A DNA stretch of 64,000 bases from Chrysoperla carnea (GCF_905475395.1 NC_058338.1:72861435-72925434), one strand, 5' to 3'. Counted from the first letter of the stretch, positions 23,466 through 36,019 are shown. A program made the numbers and translations. Notes: generated from the letters alone by a model not told the origin.

Positions 23466-25442
23466 AAAAATATACGCTTTGTTTTATTAAAAAAATGTAT
23501 TCACTAATTATTCACAAATTCACAATTACAATTTATTATTTTAAAATGCTATCTACATACAATGGAGTGCTCTTTAAAAACAATAATATTAATTCATGCA
23601 TACATAAATTACATTACAAATTGAGAACCTTCCTCCTTTTTTATAAAAATTTACTAAATTAAAAAAAAAAATACTGTAATTATTCTAATAAAAATTTGTA
23701 TCAATTTTCATAGTAAGTCCAGGTTTAGTTTAAAAATTAAAAAAAAAATTGTTTGAACTTTCGCGACAAGGCAATTAAATTACAAAATCTGAGTATTTTT
23801 ACTATAATTATACTCTTTAGACATAATTTTCAGAATATGTTTTAAAAAGTTCGCATGTAATAATACAATTTGTTTCGACATCGACTTCAATACCTGAAAC
23901 TTCATAACAATCTTAACTTACATAACTCTGAACCTGCAGAAATTTAATCAAAGTTATTAGGTACCATAATTCTAAAGTGTAAATCCTGTAACAACCACAG
24001 AGTAAATGACAATCTTCTAAACCCACTACGTAATTTAGGAGAACAATAAAAGTCATTTAAATAAAATATATAACTACTACTTTATTACAAACGATAAAAA
24101 ACATAGCAGCATAATCTTACAAATAAGGTAGCTTAAAGTTTTCCCAAAAAGAGATTACGCATGAAGTTTTTTTTTCGATGTCAAAATATGAAAATATCGT
24201 AAAAGAGACCGACGAAAGGGTAAGGGATAAAAGGGGAAACAATATTTGTTTTATGATAATCCCCTCTATATTCTAAAGTGACATCTACTACATTTAATGA
24301 TTTTGATAGGTCTGTGAATGCACAAATCTTTCTATTTTTCCCATAGTCACATCTCCTAAATTAGGCCTCAGATCGAAATTTGGTAAAGAGTCTTTAAGCT
24401 TAATTTACTGGTATAATTTTCTGCTATCAATAACAGAACACCCTGTATATACAACGTGTTTATTGTTTTTGATTGTTTATTGATGAATTGCATATCATTT
24501 TTCACAGTTTTACGAACGTATTATTCTATTTAGTGTTGCAGCGGCTACGGTGGATTTTACACCTCTTACTCTTCGTCGTGTCCGCAGGGACAATGGCTTC
24601 GTAATATTTATATATACAGTTTTATTTTTTCAATTTTTGATGATAACATGCTCATTTTTAATAAATAAATGTTTAATTATCATAAATAATGTGTATTACT
24701 TTATTAACCTATTTTCCAAATATAGAAAACTAATATTGATATAAGATTCATTCTGTGTATAATAATGTACATGGGTAAAATTTACCCGACCACAACGGCT
24801 GTGATCTGTTTGGTCGGCACAATGACGAATTTAAGTTTAAAAATATGTGACTTTCATGAATAATAGCTTTTCTTCCATCTACCCAATTTTTCGTTTCTAA
24901 ATTAATTAGGGAAGTTTATAAGAGCCTTTACATAAGCTTGGTTGTTAGTATTTATCCAAGAGCGGATGAACTCGTGTTTCACCCATTCTTTTAATTTACT
25001 AGTCTTCCAAAAATTCTTGAATGGTAAGGTTCTCCACCAACAGTGTCTTTTATCTTCTCCATAATCTCAAATAATCCCTTTTGTAGGATATGTTTGGGTT
25101 AACGATTATTTATACCTGTGGATGCCTGGAATAAAATGGAACCAGGTATAAAATGTTTAGACTCGAAACTTTGAATCCATCCAAAGAGAGACAAATCTCG
25201 ACAAATAGGGATTCTGGCTTGTAAAATTTACAAGTCTTACCGTTTTGAGAAATATGTTAAAACATGCTGGCAGATTATATCATCATTGGTGCGGAATTTC
25301 TAATTCGGATGCTAATTCCGAATTGGACCTTAGATTATTCAAATATTGAATTATGTACAAATTTTTTTTTTTGAATATTTTAAAGTGAATTCTTACTATA
25401 ATTTGTATGTGACATACTTTAAAACAATATATTTAATCTAAA
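23466..25442. other. Spacer between the 3' ends of genes C and D
   Basis: AT-rich sequence with no gene I can support. Bases 24,370-24,475 match 33,370-33,430 (AAGCTTAATTTA, TTTTCTGCTATCAAT, ACACCCTGTATATA), so they belong to a dispersed repeat. Bases 24,540-24,600 form a small GC-richer island with a short open frame (VDFTPLTLRRVRRDNGF) that I cannot identify. Bases 25,085-25,230 faintly resemble the subfamily 1 LINE 3' UTR. Confidence 0.4.
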
Positions 25443-28400
25443 TTACATCGGATCTTCAGTCTTTTTAATAAATGGATACTGTCGTTGATTTGCTACTGAT
25501 ACATTTTGTAAACCATGACGTCCTTTTAAATGTTTTATAAAATTTGAATCATTTGTAAAACTATGATTACATTCCAGACATGAATATGGTCGTTCTCCCG
25601 TATGCTGTCGTAAATGAATCTACAATGGAAATAAATCACTTTTAAAATAATTGTATACAATAAATCATTTGAATTTGATTTGTTTACCTTCAAATATGAT
25701 TTTTCTCTAAAACATTTATGGCAATATTCGCACTCGTAAGGCAGTTGATTGGTGTGAATTTGTGTATGACGTTTTAATGCACGTTTATGTCGGAATGGTC
25801 GTAAACATACATCACACTTAAATGGTTGTCCTTCCATATGACATTTCTGATGTCGATTCAAATTATATACATTTTTAAAACTGTAAAATTACATTACAAA
25901 ATTACAATTATCTTATATATAAAATTTTGTAAAATACTTAACCTAGTTATGCCGAGTGTGAATTGGAACCATACAAATTTCATAACTATTGTTTACAAAC
26001 TCGATATTGGTTCTCTCTTTGTGCAACAAAAAAAAGTTACAGTTGAGCAATATCATCATCATTTCTGACAACAAGAGTATATTTCGAGGGCGTATATTAA
26101 CGCCATGAAACTTCTATACAAGTTATTTAAACCTGTAAAAGCCTGCAGTGAATCAGGTATAGAATAGTTGGGTCAAAAATTTTGGATTAATCGACCCTAG
26201 AAGCAATCCCGACACTAGTAGATATCTTTGCTTACAGATATGATGGGTTGTTTTCAAAGGCAGTACAGAAGATATACAGAAGTAGATTTAGGAACTCAAA
26301 CTCAATATTATTTTCCTTTTTAATATTCCGTATGAGCAAAATGTAGAATTAACTTAAAACTTACGCTTTTGGACATTTATCGCATCGGAATGGAAAAATA
26401 TTTAAATGTGTTGACATATGTTGTTTTAAATTATCTTTACGACTAAAATTACTTCCACACAATTCACAAACAAAGTTTTTGACTGGTTCTAAAAACAAAA
26501 TTCAATCAATAACAATTTTGAAAGAATAGCATTCTTTTTAGATTACCTCCAGGATTATGATTCTCTTTATGAAAGTTTAAGTTTGCTTGATTTGTAAATG
26601 TTTTTGGGCATAATTCACATGCGTACATTTTTGTGGTTTTCTTTTTAACTCCTTCAGGTAAATGTACGTTTTGATGACGTTGTAAACATTCGTCTGTTTT
26701 AAAACTAAATAAAGAAATAAATTAAAAAAATTTTCATTATTCTGTTACTCCGAAAGTCTTACATTAATTAAAACAATATACTTACGATTTATTACATTCC
26801 ATACATGGGTATGGTGTTAAAGCCGAATGAGTTTGCATATGTCGTTTTAATGATGAACCATCACGACAAAATTTACTACATATTTTACAAATGAATCGTC
26901 CATTGTGAACTCGTTTATGCGACAAAAAACTTTCGTATTTATCATATTTCTTTGGACAGTCTGTACATGGATACTCAGCTTCTTTATTATGTACATTTAA
27001 ATAATGATTACGATATTTTTTATGGCTTGATAAAAATATGTCACATTCAACACATTTCCATTTTTCTTTACTTTTTCCTTTTTTTATTTCTAAAACAAGA
27101 GAGCTCGACTAAAGTTTCGAATTCTGTCAAAAATGATCAAAAATTCGGCACAATCAAAGTTTGAACTCTGACGATATTATTTCACTCAAGTATAAAGAGG
27201 TATTTTTATACCCTGAGTCGTGAGAAATGCACCGAACTTCAGGAGTGTCTTTTACATTCCTGCGTGAAAACAGTATAAAAAAACCTAAATGGTGTGATCC
27301 CATTTTAATTTGTTTTTAAGTTATAGCGTAATTAATACAAAAAAAAACTCGATACGTTTCAAAGAATTCGTCAAGCACAGATGCTAGGAAAATCGTGACA
27401 GATTCGTTGAAATAATAAAGTACAAGAGGTGGAATTGAAAAAAAAAAACAAATTAGTACAAAAAACTCTTGGAGCTGGTTGCATTCCTCACGACTCACCC
27501 TGTATATGAAATATAAATCAAGATATACTAACTTAAATCCCAAGTTTTTAACACTTAGAAATATTGATGTTACGAACAAAATTTTGGTATGGGTGTTCAT
27601 AAAAAAACACCCAATTAGTCTATTTCCGTTTTTCCGCCTGTTTGTCTGTCAACACGATAACTCGAATTGAAACTGACTCAAGTCGAAATTTTTTAGCGTA
27701 CACAGGACTTAAACAGTGAGTTTGAGTTCGTAAATGAGTATCATACGTCAAATGAGTCTTAGGTGCGTAGGAGGTCAATCTTGTAAACCGTTAGAAATAG
27801 AGCAAAAGTTTAAATATAAAAAATGAGCCTTATAAAAAAATAAACAACTTTTGATTGAAACATTTTTTCTTAAATTTAGGACAAAACTTAAGTGTCCAAT
27901 TCCTCCTAAACTATAAATGATAGGGAGTTGAAAATTTTAAGATATCTTTAACCAGTGGTTTTGAGAAATATTTTCGAAAACCGAAAAAAAATTATAGAAA
28001 ATACTTTGGAAAATTTACATAGTTTTCGAAATCCAAAACAAAGACGGTCGAAATTCCGACATAATTGTCTTGGTTTTTTTAACTTTTCTATTTTATATAA
28101 ATAATGCAAACACTGACATTCAACACTTTCTTACAAGATATTTCAACAATTAACTCAGTCAATTTTTTGTTTTCACTTGTTTCGATTAATTTGTTTTTTT
28201 ATTCAGACAATTTTACGAACTACAAAAAATTTTCTATTGATAAAATATTTCCAGAAAAATTATTGGTATTTGTTATTAGGAGCAACTTTCTACTTTAAAA
28301 TATTTTCATTTAAAATCATTTATCAGTTATGAATAGAGATGAAACGATACGAGTAAATACAAGTACTTACTCGATACTTTCTTCCGATGCCAAGTAATTT

Positions 28401-29768
28401 TTATATCGATACTTGGACACTAAGTATCGAGTAGGTATCGGACGGAAGATAATTTTTTATGTTTCATAAATTTAATTTTTTCAACGCATCCTTTTCTAGT
28501 TTTGTGTTTTGTGTAGTTGACAAACTTGTTTGTTTCATGTTATGCTCATATTTCTAGGGAATCATTTAGAAAAAATTAACATTTTTGGGAAGCACTACAA
28601 AGAGACACAGAGACTTTTTTCATAATATTCTTTTGAATGAAGAATTTTATATGTATTACTTAAAAATTGATAAATTAAGTTAACAATTTTTGTATCAATA
28701 ATTTAATAAAGATTAAAGAATATCAGTTATTATTAATATCATTGTTTCTATTTATTATTATTTTTATTATAGGTAATTTTACAAACAAACAAAATCGATA
28801 CGAGCAAGTATCGATACTTTAAGATCGATACTGTATACGATCGATACTATATGTAAAAGTATCGATACCTCACTGGCATCGTTTCATCCCTAGTTATGAA
28901 CATAAGTTGACTTTTGATATATGGAATATGTGTCCAATTTCCACCTTGGAAGTTGCAGTTTTCGGAAATTTACACATCATTTCTAATTTATACCGAATAT
29001 GCTGTATTTTCGGCATAACTTATTTTTGAATGACGAACACGTAAATTTATTTTATTTTTATCATCGAGGCTCGGAAATGTTAAAGGCTTTAGATGTACTG
29101 TAGCCTAGGATTTATCTGACTTTAAACTTTTTAATTTTACCTTTGACAACACATTCAACATCACCATCCGAAACAAAGTCCCGTTTTGAAGATAAACTAT
29201 TTTGTGATTCCTAAAAAAAATTAACTTGTTTTAACAATAACAAACGCTTTCAAAGTATCGTAAACGTACCCTTAACGTAGATTTTCTTTTAATAAGAGGC
29301 TTTTCATCTTCTGAATTACTATCATCGGACTCATTTTCTAAAAAAAATGGGAATAGAAAAAATTAATTAAACTTAACAATTTTGATATATCAGTTGTTAA
29401 ATACCCATTTTTGTATCCGCTGGAAAATCATCACCGTAATCGTCATCTTGTAAACCCAAATCATCAATTGTGCCCACATTAGGCTCAATATTTTCTTGTT
29501 TCACATTCGCTTTTATCATTTGCTTCATTAGAAATTCTTGTGATTTATGAACTAACTCATGAAACTCGAATGCATTGATTACTTTGTCACAACAATTCGA
29601 ACATACATGTCTCGGTAAGATATCATCAGCGGTAATTTTTACATTGTAACATTGCATTATTTTATTTGCTAAATTCATATTAACTGCTTTATCGTCCGTA
29701 ATTTCTAATAAATTATAATCGGGTTGTAATTCAGCACATAAACGACAAAATATATTTTTAAAATCCAT
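25443..29768 (-). CDS. ZAD-C2H2 zinc-finger protein, gene D
   Basis: Complete 485-residue gene. Exons on the minus strand: 29768-29405, 29337-29270, 29210-29141, 27089-26786, 26704-26547, 26488-26365, 25880-25688 and 25619-25443 (1,458 nt, in phase). Exon 1 is the ZAD (MDFKNIFCRLCAEL; cysteines 8, 11, 56, 59) with ADDILPRHVCSNCCDKV, close to gene C. The linker includes VKQEN and the KPLIKRKST motif that gene C also has. Ten fingers follow, from WKCVECDIFL to the last, [19 protein letters not shown]. Four fingers are split by introns after C-x2-C-x-(K/S/A). Intron 3 (2.05 kb) is filled with three interspersed elements side by side. Gene E starts 902 bp away, head to head. Nuclear DNA-binding role inferred from the family. 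Confidence 0.92.
26090..26240 (+). mobile_element. Worn LINE 3' UTR scrap, subfamily 1
   Basis: The order ATGAAAC...CTATACA..TTATTT..ACCTG.AAA...CTGCAG, then GGTC and AATCGACCCTAG, parallels 23,150-23,250. The match is short and eroded. It lies in an intron of gene D. Confidence 0.35.
27207..27507. repeat. TIR element with CCCTG-GAGTCGTGAG ends
   Basis: The left end TATACCCTGAGTCGTGAGAA and the right end, in reverse complement TATACAGGGTGAGTCGTGAG, are inverted repeats of about 50 nt that continue through AATGCA..A.CT.CA.GAGT. It has no coding capacity and lies in intron 3 of gene D, directly next to repeat R copy 2. Confidence 0.6.
27508..28180 (+). repeat. Interspersed repeat family R, copy 2
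   Basis: Same order of landmarks as copy 1, with an extra internal stretch at about 27,870-28,110 and the shared end ATTTCAACAATTAACTCAG. Its 5' end abuts the TIR element at 27,207-27,507. It lies in intron 3 of gene D. Confidence 0.75.
28334..28892. repeat. hAT-type MITE with 8-bp target duplication
   Basis: 559 bp with inverted ends TAGAGATGAAACGATAC and, in reverse complement, TAGGGATGAAACGATGCC. GTTATGAA occurs immediately on both sides (28,326-28,333 and 28,893-28,900), the 8-bp duplication expected of hAT elements. Subterminal regions are crowded with TATCGATAC/GATCGATAC motifs, typical of transposase-binding arrays. There is no transposase. It lies in intron 3 of gene D. Confidence 0.9.
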
Positions 29769-30670
29769 AGTTTTTGTTATTTTTTTATCATTTGTCAGTT
29801 TGACAACAATTTATTTGGTCATAGATATGAGCGACTGTTTGAACTTTGAATTCATAGATACCATTTCTATAATGGGGAAGGGATGCACGAAATTGCGTTT
29901 ATTTTTATACCATGTATATATGAAATATAAATAGTATATTAAGTTTAGTCTCAAGTTTGTAACGCTTAAAAATATTGATACTACGAACAAAATTTTGTTT
30001 CAGGTGTTCATAGAATCACCTAATTAGCCCGTTTCCGGTTCTCTGTTTATCTGTCTGTCAACTCGATAACTCAAAAACGAAAAGAGATATCAAGATGAAA
30101 TTTTTACAGCGTACTCAGGCGTAAAAAGTGAGGTCGAGTTCGTAAATGAGCAAGATAGGTCAATTGGGTCTTGGTTCCGTAGGACCCATCTTGTAAACCG
30201 TTAGAGATAGAACACAAGTTTAAATGTAAAAAATGTTCCTAATAAAAAATAAACAACTTTTGTTTGAAACATTTTTTTGTAAACATAATTATTTTCAAAA
30301 TTATTTGCCGGGAAAAGAATTTGTGGGGGCGAAATTACGTTAGCTGTAGCTACGATCATGTTTGTGGGCTTGTCGATCTATAGACCCTTTCATTTCAACT
30401 AAGATTCATTATTGTTTCGGACAGATAGTAATAAGTTGGACAAAGATACAAGATATTTGTTATTCATTTCATCACATTAGTTTTTTGACATACAGTTTGA
30501 AACAAAAAATAATCACTTTTTAAAATAAATAGGTCTATTATTATACAATAAGTCTGTTTGTTGTACGATTGGATCATTCAACGCAACAGCAGATGTCTCT
30601 ATTTTGTGTAAATAAAAATAGTTGAGTAAATTCTACAAGCAAAAACAAAACTGACAACATAAACAAAACA
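29769..30670. promoter_or_regulatory. Shared spacer between head-to-head genes D and E
   Basis: 902 bp between the start codons of gene D (minus) and gene E (plus), so both promoters must lie here. A 5' truncated copy of repeat R occupies about 29,915-30,290 and so lies inside or next to the regulatory DNA. I cannot name core promoter elements with confidence. Confidence 0.5.
29915..30290 (+). repeat. Interspersed repeat family R, copy 3
   Basis: Matches the other copies from ATATATGAAATATAAATAGT through CATCTTGTAAACCGTTAGAG to AAATAAACAACTTTTGTTTG, but lacks the common 3' end. It is inserted between the divergent genes D and E. Confidence 0.75.
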
Positions 30671-33600
30671 ATGTCATCTCCAGAAGATGCTTTACTCTGT
30701 AGATTATGTGCAGAATCATTTGCAAAAGATATATCAAATAACATGAATGAATCTATAAATGTTGTTGAAAAAATTTATCAATATTTTCAAATAAACATTT
30801 CTGAAAATGATATCCTACCCAAAGATGTCTGTCGTAGTTGTTACCAAAAAGTATTTGATACCTGCGAATTTCATCAACAAATTAAGAATGCACAAAATAT
30901 ACTTCAAGCAAAACTTGTAATAAAATGTGAAGAGGTTGATGTTAAATCAGAGGACATTACATCATATGATTCCTGTTAGCATTGGCATTATTTAAAAAAA
31001 TTATTACGCGTTGAAATTTTATTTAATTAAATTTTTTAGGGTTTTACGACGACGATGAACCTTTGTCGAATCATATTGTTGCCAAAAGTGAACTAAAAGG
31101 TAAAGATAAGGAGAATGTCATTTGTAATTAGGGCCTATGTTGAGCAGTTAGTCAGAATTTTTGGAAGATTATACATTATTTATTATATAATTTATTTAGG
31201 TTTTAACTTGATTTTAAAATTTTTATTCAGCATCAAAATTCAAAATATATATTTTTTTTAAATTTTTATCTCCACTACCGTCCACCCTTAATTAGTCGAG
31301 CACAACGTTTTTTTCAATAATTTATTAAGGTTTTAGTTTTAATTTAAATAGTTTTTTTTTTTTTTTAATTTCCACTGATTAGTTTTGGAGAAATCTATGA
31401 AAACATATCATCCATTAACCGTTTTACCATAAAATCAATGTTAAATATGCCTACTTTTAAAGTCATTTATTTAAGTTATCGGGCAACCCTTCTCTCCCTT
31501 AAATTTTCAGAATTGATTTAGTCCAACTTGATTTTAAAAATCACAAGTTTTTTATTTAAAATTGCTTTGATGCTCGCATATCTTTATTACCATAATGAAT
31601 ATAGAATATAGAACTTATTCGCACTGTGCGTGAGTTTTTTTGAGTAACGTGAGTAACGATACAATACTTTAATTATAGAATTGTATGGATGCATATATAA
31701 TTGTATGGATTGCGTTTATGACTTACATTGAAAATTTAATATTATTGTCTCACAAATTTAAATAAATAATTATGATAATTTAGATTTGAAAAATAATATT
31801 TGTGCAATTTGATTTCTTATTTTCATAATTTTTAATGTATTAAGTTTGATTAGTGTTTTTCAATCATTTTAATTTGACATTTTCTATAACATTAACATGT
31901 AAAGAATTGCAAATTAGTCATAACAGCGTCCTTTATCGCCAAAATTTTTCACTGGAAGCGCTGGTATCGATTTTATTGTCCCTACGCTCACAACGTCTGC
32001 ACCAGTCTGCACACAATGAATAAACTATAAACTTAAATAATTAAAAATTTTTGTTGTAGATGAATCATTGAATGAAAAAAATAAAACATTAAATGTTCTA
32101 AAAGCTAACAATGAATTACGTAAATATTATTGGAAATGTTTTGAATGTGAGGATAAAATATTTAAAACAATTGAAAAATTAAAATTACATTTTGAAGATA
32201 TCCATTGTGAAACACCTGTTCAATATGTTTGTTTAAAATGTTCAGAAAACTTTCATACAATCGAACAATTACAATCACATATTCATCAACAACAGCATTC
32301 TATACATAATGATCAATCCGTTGTACAAATTGGCGATAAATATGTTTGTGATACGTGTAAAAAAGAATTTAGTAGTAGGAAGAATATATTGGTACATCGT
32401 TTCATACATTTAGGTAAGTACACATAAAAATATGTTAATTATCGCCAGATATTAATTTTTGTAAATAGGTGATTTTCACGTCAGATTTAGTTATTTAACT
32501 CCAAGATAGATAAAAAAGACGCATACATTGAGTATAGAACGACAACACAAGCTTGTACAAAATAGAATTAAAAACGATAAATATTTTTATTTATTTTTTT
32601 TAACATTATATAGCATACAACATATTATACATTATATAGCATATAACTAAATTTTTGGCCTTTGCGTTCGCCCCGTGATCTACGGGTAGAGTTATTATGG
32701 GTCTGTGGGTTTTTTGGCCCTTGCGTTCATCCTGTGATTGAATTAACTCTGTGATCTACGGGTTGGCTATGCCTTTAATGGAGTCGAGTGAGTACAGGTC
32801 TGCGGGTTTTTGGTTCTTGAGTTCACCCTGTGATCAACAGGTTGGCCATGCATTTAATGGGGTCGAATCAGGACGGGTCTGCAGGTTTATTCATTTTTAG
32901 GCTTGAAAATATTAACCAAGAAAATTGAGCATATTTTTCTGAATTAAAGAAAATCTGTAAATTTCGGTATCTCCGCAGGCGGATTGGTAATCTACGTAAA
33001 AAATGCTTGAAATTGTTTTTTCCCTGATGTTCTAGGATGATTTTTAAGGAAAAGGGCCTAAACTGAACTTTTACCAAATTCGGTTTTGTCTCCCTCCGAT
33101 GTTTTCTTTGTGGAGCATTTGGTCCAAATGCCTTTAAATAACCATTATTGCAGTTTTTTTCATACATAGATGTTCAATATAATATTTTTCTGTGCATATT
33201 ATATAAGAACTGTCCCCTCTTATTATCTGGCGTTAAAACACACTTTTTTGACGTGATTTTCACCTTTTTCGACGTACATTTAAATCGCACTCATTAAAAA
33301 AATATCTTCATCTAGATCTTTGATAATTTCTGGGGGATTTTTAAAATTTTGTAAATTTCACTTGTGATAAGCTTAATTTAGTAGAGTACTTTTCTGCTAT
33401 CAATGATAAAACACCCTGTATATAAACGTTGAATCATATTTAAAACGTTAGGGGATCTAAAATAATGAATAGCAACTTATTTACGAGCATTATTATAAGG
33501 ATAGGAAAACAAATTCTGTTGGTTCATATTTAACCCGGGCTACTTCTTTATTTTTAGGTATAAAAAGATATTCATGTAACGAATGCGGTAAAAGTTTCAT

Positions 33601-36019
33601 GCAACGTCCACATTTAAAAAATCATATGGCAATACATTCAGATGCAACACCGTTCAGTTGTACTCAATGTCAAAAAAAGTAATGTATGCAAAAATTTGAT
33701 GAAATAATTGTGTTTGTTTTCCAAATAATGTGTGTTTTTTAGATTTAAAACTAAAGATAATTTACGCATTCACATGCGAAGTCATGTACCAAAAGAAACA
33801 CGGTTGAAATTCGAGTGTGATGTATGTCAAAAAAAATTTACATCAACTTCGAACCTAAATTATCATAAAAAAATTCATTCAGGTAATTTATTAAGATATT
33901 TAGGCCTTTTGTCTATTAACGCACTGCTACTTCAATCCGATTTAAAAAAAGTCGCTGCAAAGGCGTACCCATATTTATTCGATTTTAATGCTGAGATGTC
34001 AGCGCCACGAGTAAAAAAAAGTAAGCTTTAAACAACTCAGCTGATTTTTTCATTGAATCTTGAATCATGAGACAAAAAGAAACCTACTTGATTATACATT
34101 TTAATGTGCTGTACTCTTTTATATGTGTAAATAAATATTTCCGTTAAATATTATGTATCTATGTACGTTGAAATCTATAGTTATTTTTTCTATCGCTAGA
34201 TAAAGTCTTTTTTAGTATTAAAATCCAATTGAACCTCGTGCACTGATGCCACTGTAATGCAACATTTTTTCTCCTTGAGTCCGATAAACTCCAAAACTAT
34301 TCAAATATTTAGTTACGTGTACGACTCGCATAAAATTAAATAAAAATTAAATCTCGGAAGAGTTGGGTCAGTGGTCGAAAAACAGTCAATGTAACTTTTG
34401 TACAAATTTTGCAAATAAGTTGTATTGTAGTTGCATTGCAACGGTGGACCAAAAGGTTTAGTTTTATTATTCTGAAGTTAATTTGTTTATTGTAAAATTT
34501 TCAGGAATTCCAGAATTTACTTGCGAATATTGTGGGAAAAGATTCTTACATAAAGGAAATTTACAAGAGCATACTTTAATCCATTCAACAGATGTTGGAT
34601 CATATCACTGTGAACAATGTCCTAAAACGTACGTTTTTATCATTGTAAGAGCCTCCGTGCACTAGGTAGCCTGGGTGCATTGACCATTTAGACGAACGAT
34701 GTGGAAGATGTTGTATTGTTTTAGCCAGAGAGGTGTTATAACAAAAAACAAACTTAAAAACTGTGGCCCAAACTTGTTACCCAAAGACTCTCTAAACAGT
34801 CTAATAATTAAAAGGGAATAAATGGCCAATTTTTAAAGTTATGGTTGCTTTATTATCTAGAATTCGGACACGTAAGGTATCTGTAGTGTATTTTTTGACC
34901 GAGGACCTTCTCAACAACACTCCTCGCATGTTAGTTTTTGTCCATAACATCTCCTTAGCCAGCTCAGAACTCAAAATACGCCCGATTTCTTCGACAAGTG
35001 CATGTAAATTGAGGGAAGGTATTTATAATAAATGTGTATTGCTCTGGTCCCAGGTAGCAAGGTTTTAGTGGTAACAGATTCTTGACTGCCTATTGTGTAA
35101 TCGTCTAAGAACCATCATAATGGTCTCATTGGCAATCCCAACTAAACTGTCTAGTGTGTATAGGCTCTTTCATCTGTTCTTAAATGTTTTCGGAGTTGAT
35201 TTTAATTTTCTATTTTAGATTTAAAAATATTTCTCGATTACGACAGCATCAACTACGTTTTCATAGCCATACAAAACCCCATATTTGTGATGTATGCGAG
35301 AAAAGGTTTCGTATAAAAAGTGAATTAATCGAACATAAACGAATACATTCAGGTGAATTGCCATTTGAATGTGATTTTTGTACAAAAAAATTTCGTTTAA
35401 AGAAAACTTTAAAGGTATGTATGAGCATGACCTTCGAATAGCTTGCGAACTTTAAACAAAGCCTACTGCAAATTGATAAATAAGGCCGATTCTTAAATTT
35501 TGCCTAGCGACAGAGATGGTTCAAAATATCGAAAAAAAACTATTAGAAAAGTTGCTTAGAATATTTTTTTATATTCATATACCGATTTTCATGACAAAAT
35601 TCGCGACAATAACAGTTTATTTTTTAATTTTATTCAAATATTTCAATAAACTTGTAATAAATTTGAATAAAGACCAAACTTATGAGAATTTAAAATGCGA
35701 ATTTGGTCATGAAAATCGATATTTGGGCATAAAAAAATATTCTAAGCAACTTTTTCAATAGTTTTTTTTAGGTATAAAAAGATATTACTAGATTAGTAGA
35801 TTTTACAAGTAGAGATATTTTATTTTTGTTTTATAGATACATTTACGTCAACATACAGGTGAAAAACCATATTTCTGTACGAATTGTAATCATCATTTTA
35901 CAAATTCATCAAATTTTAATAAGCATTTGAAAATTCGACATGGTGGTGGAGTTTTAACAGATAATAAAGTCACCATTACCAGTAATACTAAAACGAATAT
36001 TCTAACATCTTCCTCTTAA
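30671..36019 (+). CDS. ZAD-C2H2 zinc-finger protein, gene E
   Basis: Complete 493-residue gene. Exons: 30671-30974, 31040-31099, 32060-32413, 33558-33678, 33743-33882, 34505-34628, 35219-35414 and 35837-36019 (1,482 nt, in phase). The ZAD ([10 protein letters not shown]; cysteines 10, 13, 54, 57; [17 protein letters not shown]) groups with C and D. The linker carries VIKCEE and VKSED. Eleven C2H2 fingers follow, from [10 protein letters not shown] to [19 protein letters not shown], with introns again inside fingers after the second cysteine. The exon 1 donor is weak (T/GTTAGC), but the joined frame continues as WFYDDDEPL, which fits the acidic linker of the paralogues. Large introns contain a tandem repeat (32,655-32,895) and unidentified repeat sequence (34,680-35,170). 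Likely a nuclear DNA-binding regulator. Confidence 0.9.
32655..32895. repeat. Tandem repeat, about 100-bp unit, 2-3 copies
   Basis: Units share TTTTTGG.CTTGCGTTCA, CTGTGATC.ACGGGTTGGC, ATGC.TTTAATGG.GTCGA and GGTCTGCGGGTTTTT. Units two and three are closest; the first is partial. It lies in an intron of gene E, is GC-richer than its surroundings, and encodes nothing I recognise. Confidence 0.65.

Noticed and set aside
27316-27600. 94-codon minus-strand frame
   Set aside because: It spans the junction of two repeats (the TIR element and repeat R copy 2), so it cannot be a native gene.
34680-35170. Possible LINE or gene in a gene E intron
   Set aside because: A 75-codon frame and some GC-richer text are present, with a faint likeness to 47,440-47,700, but no recognisable domain or end motif.
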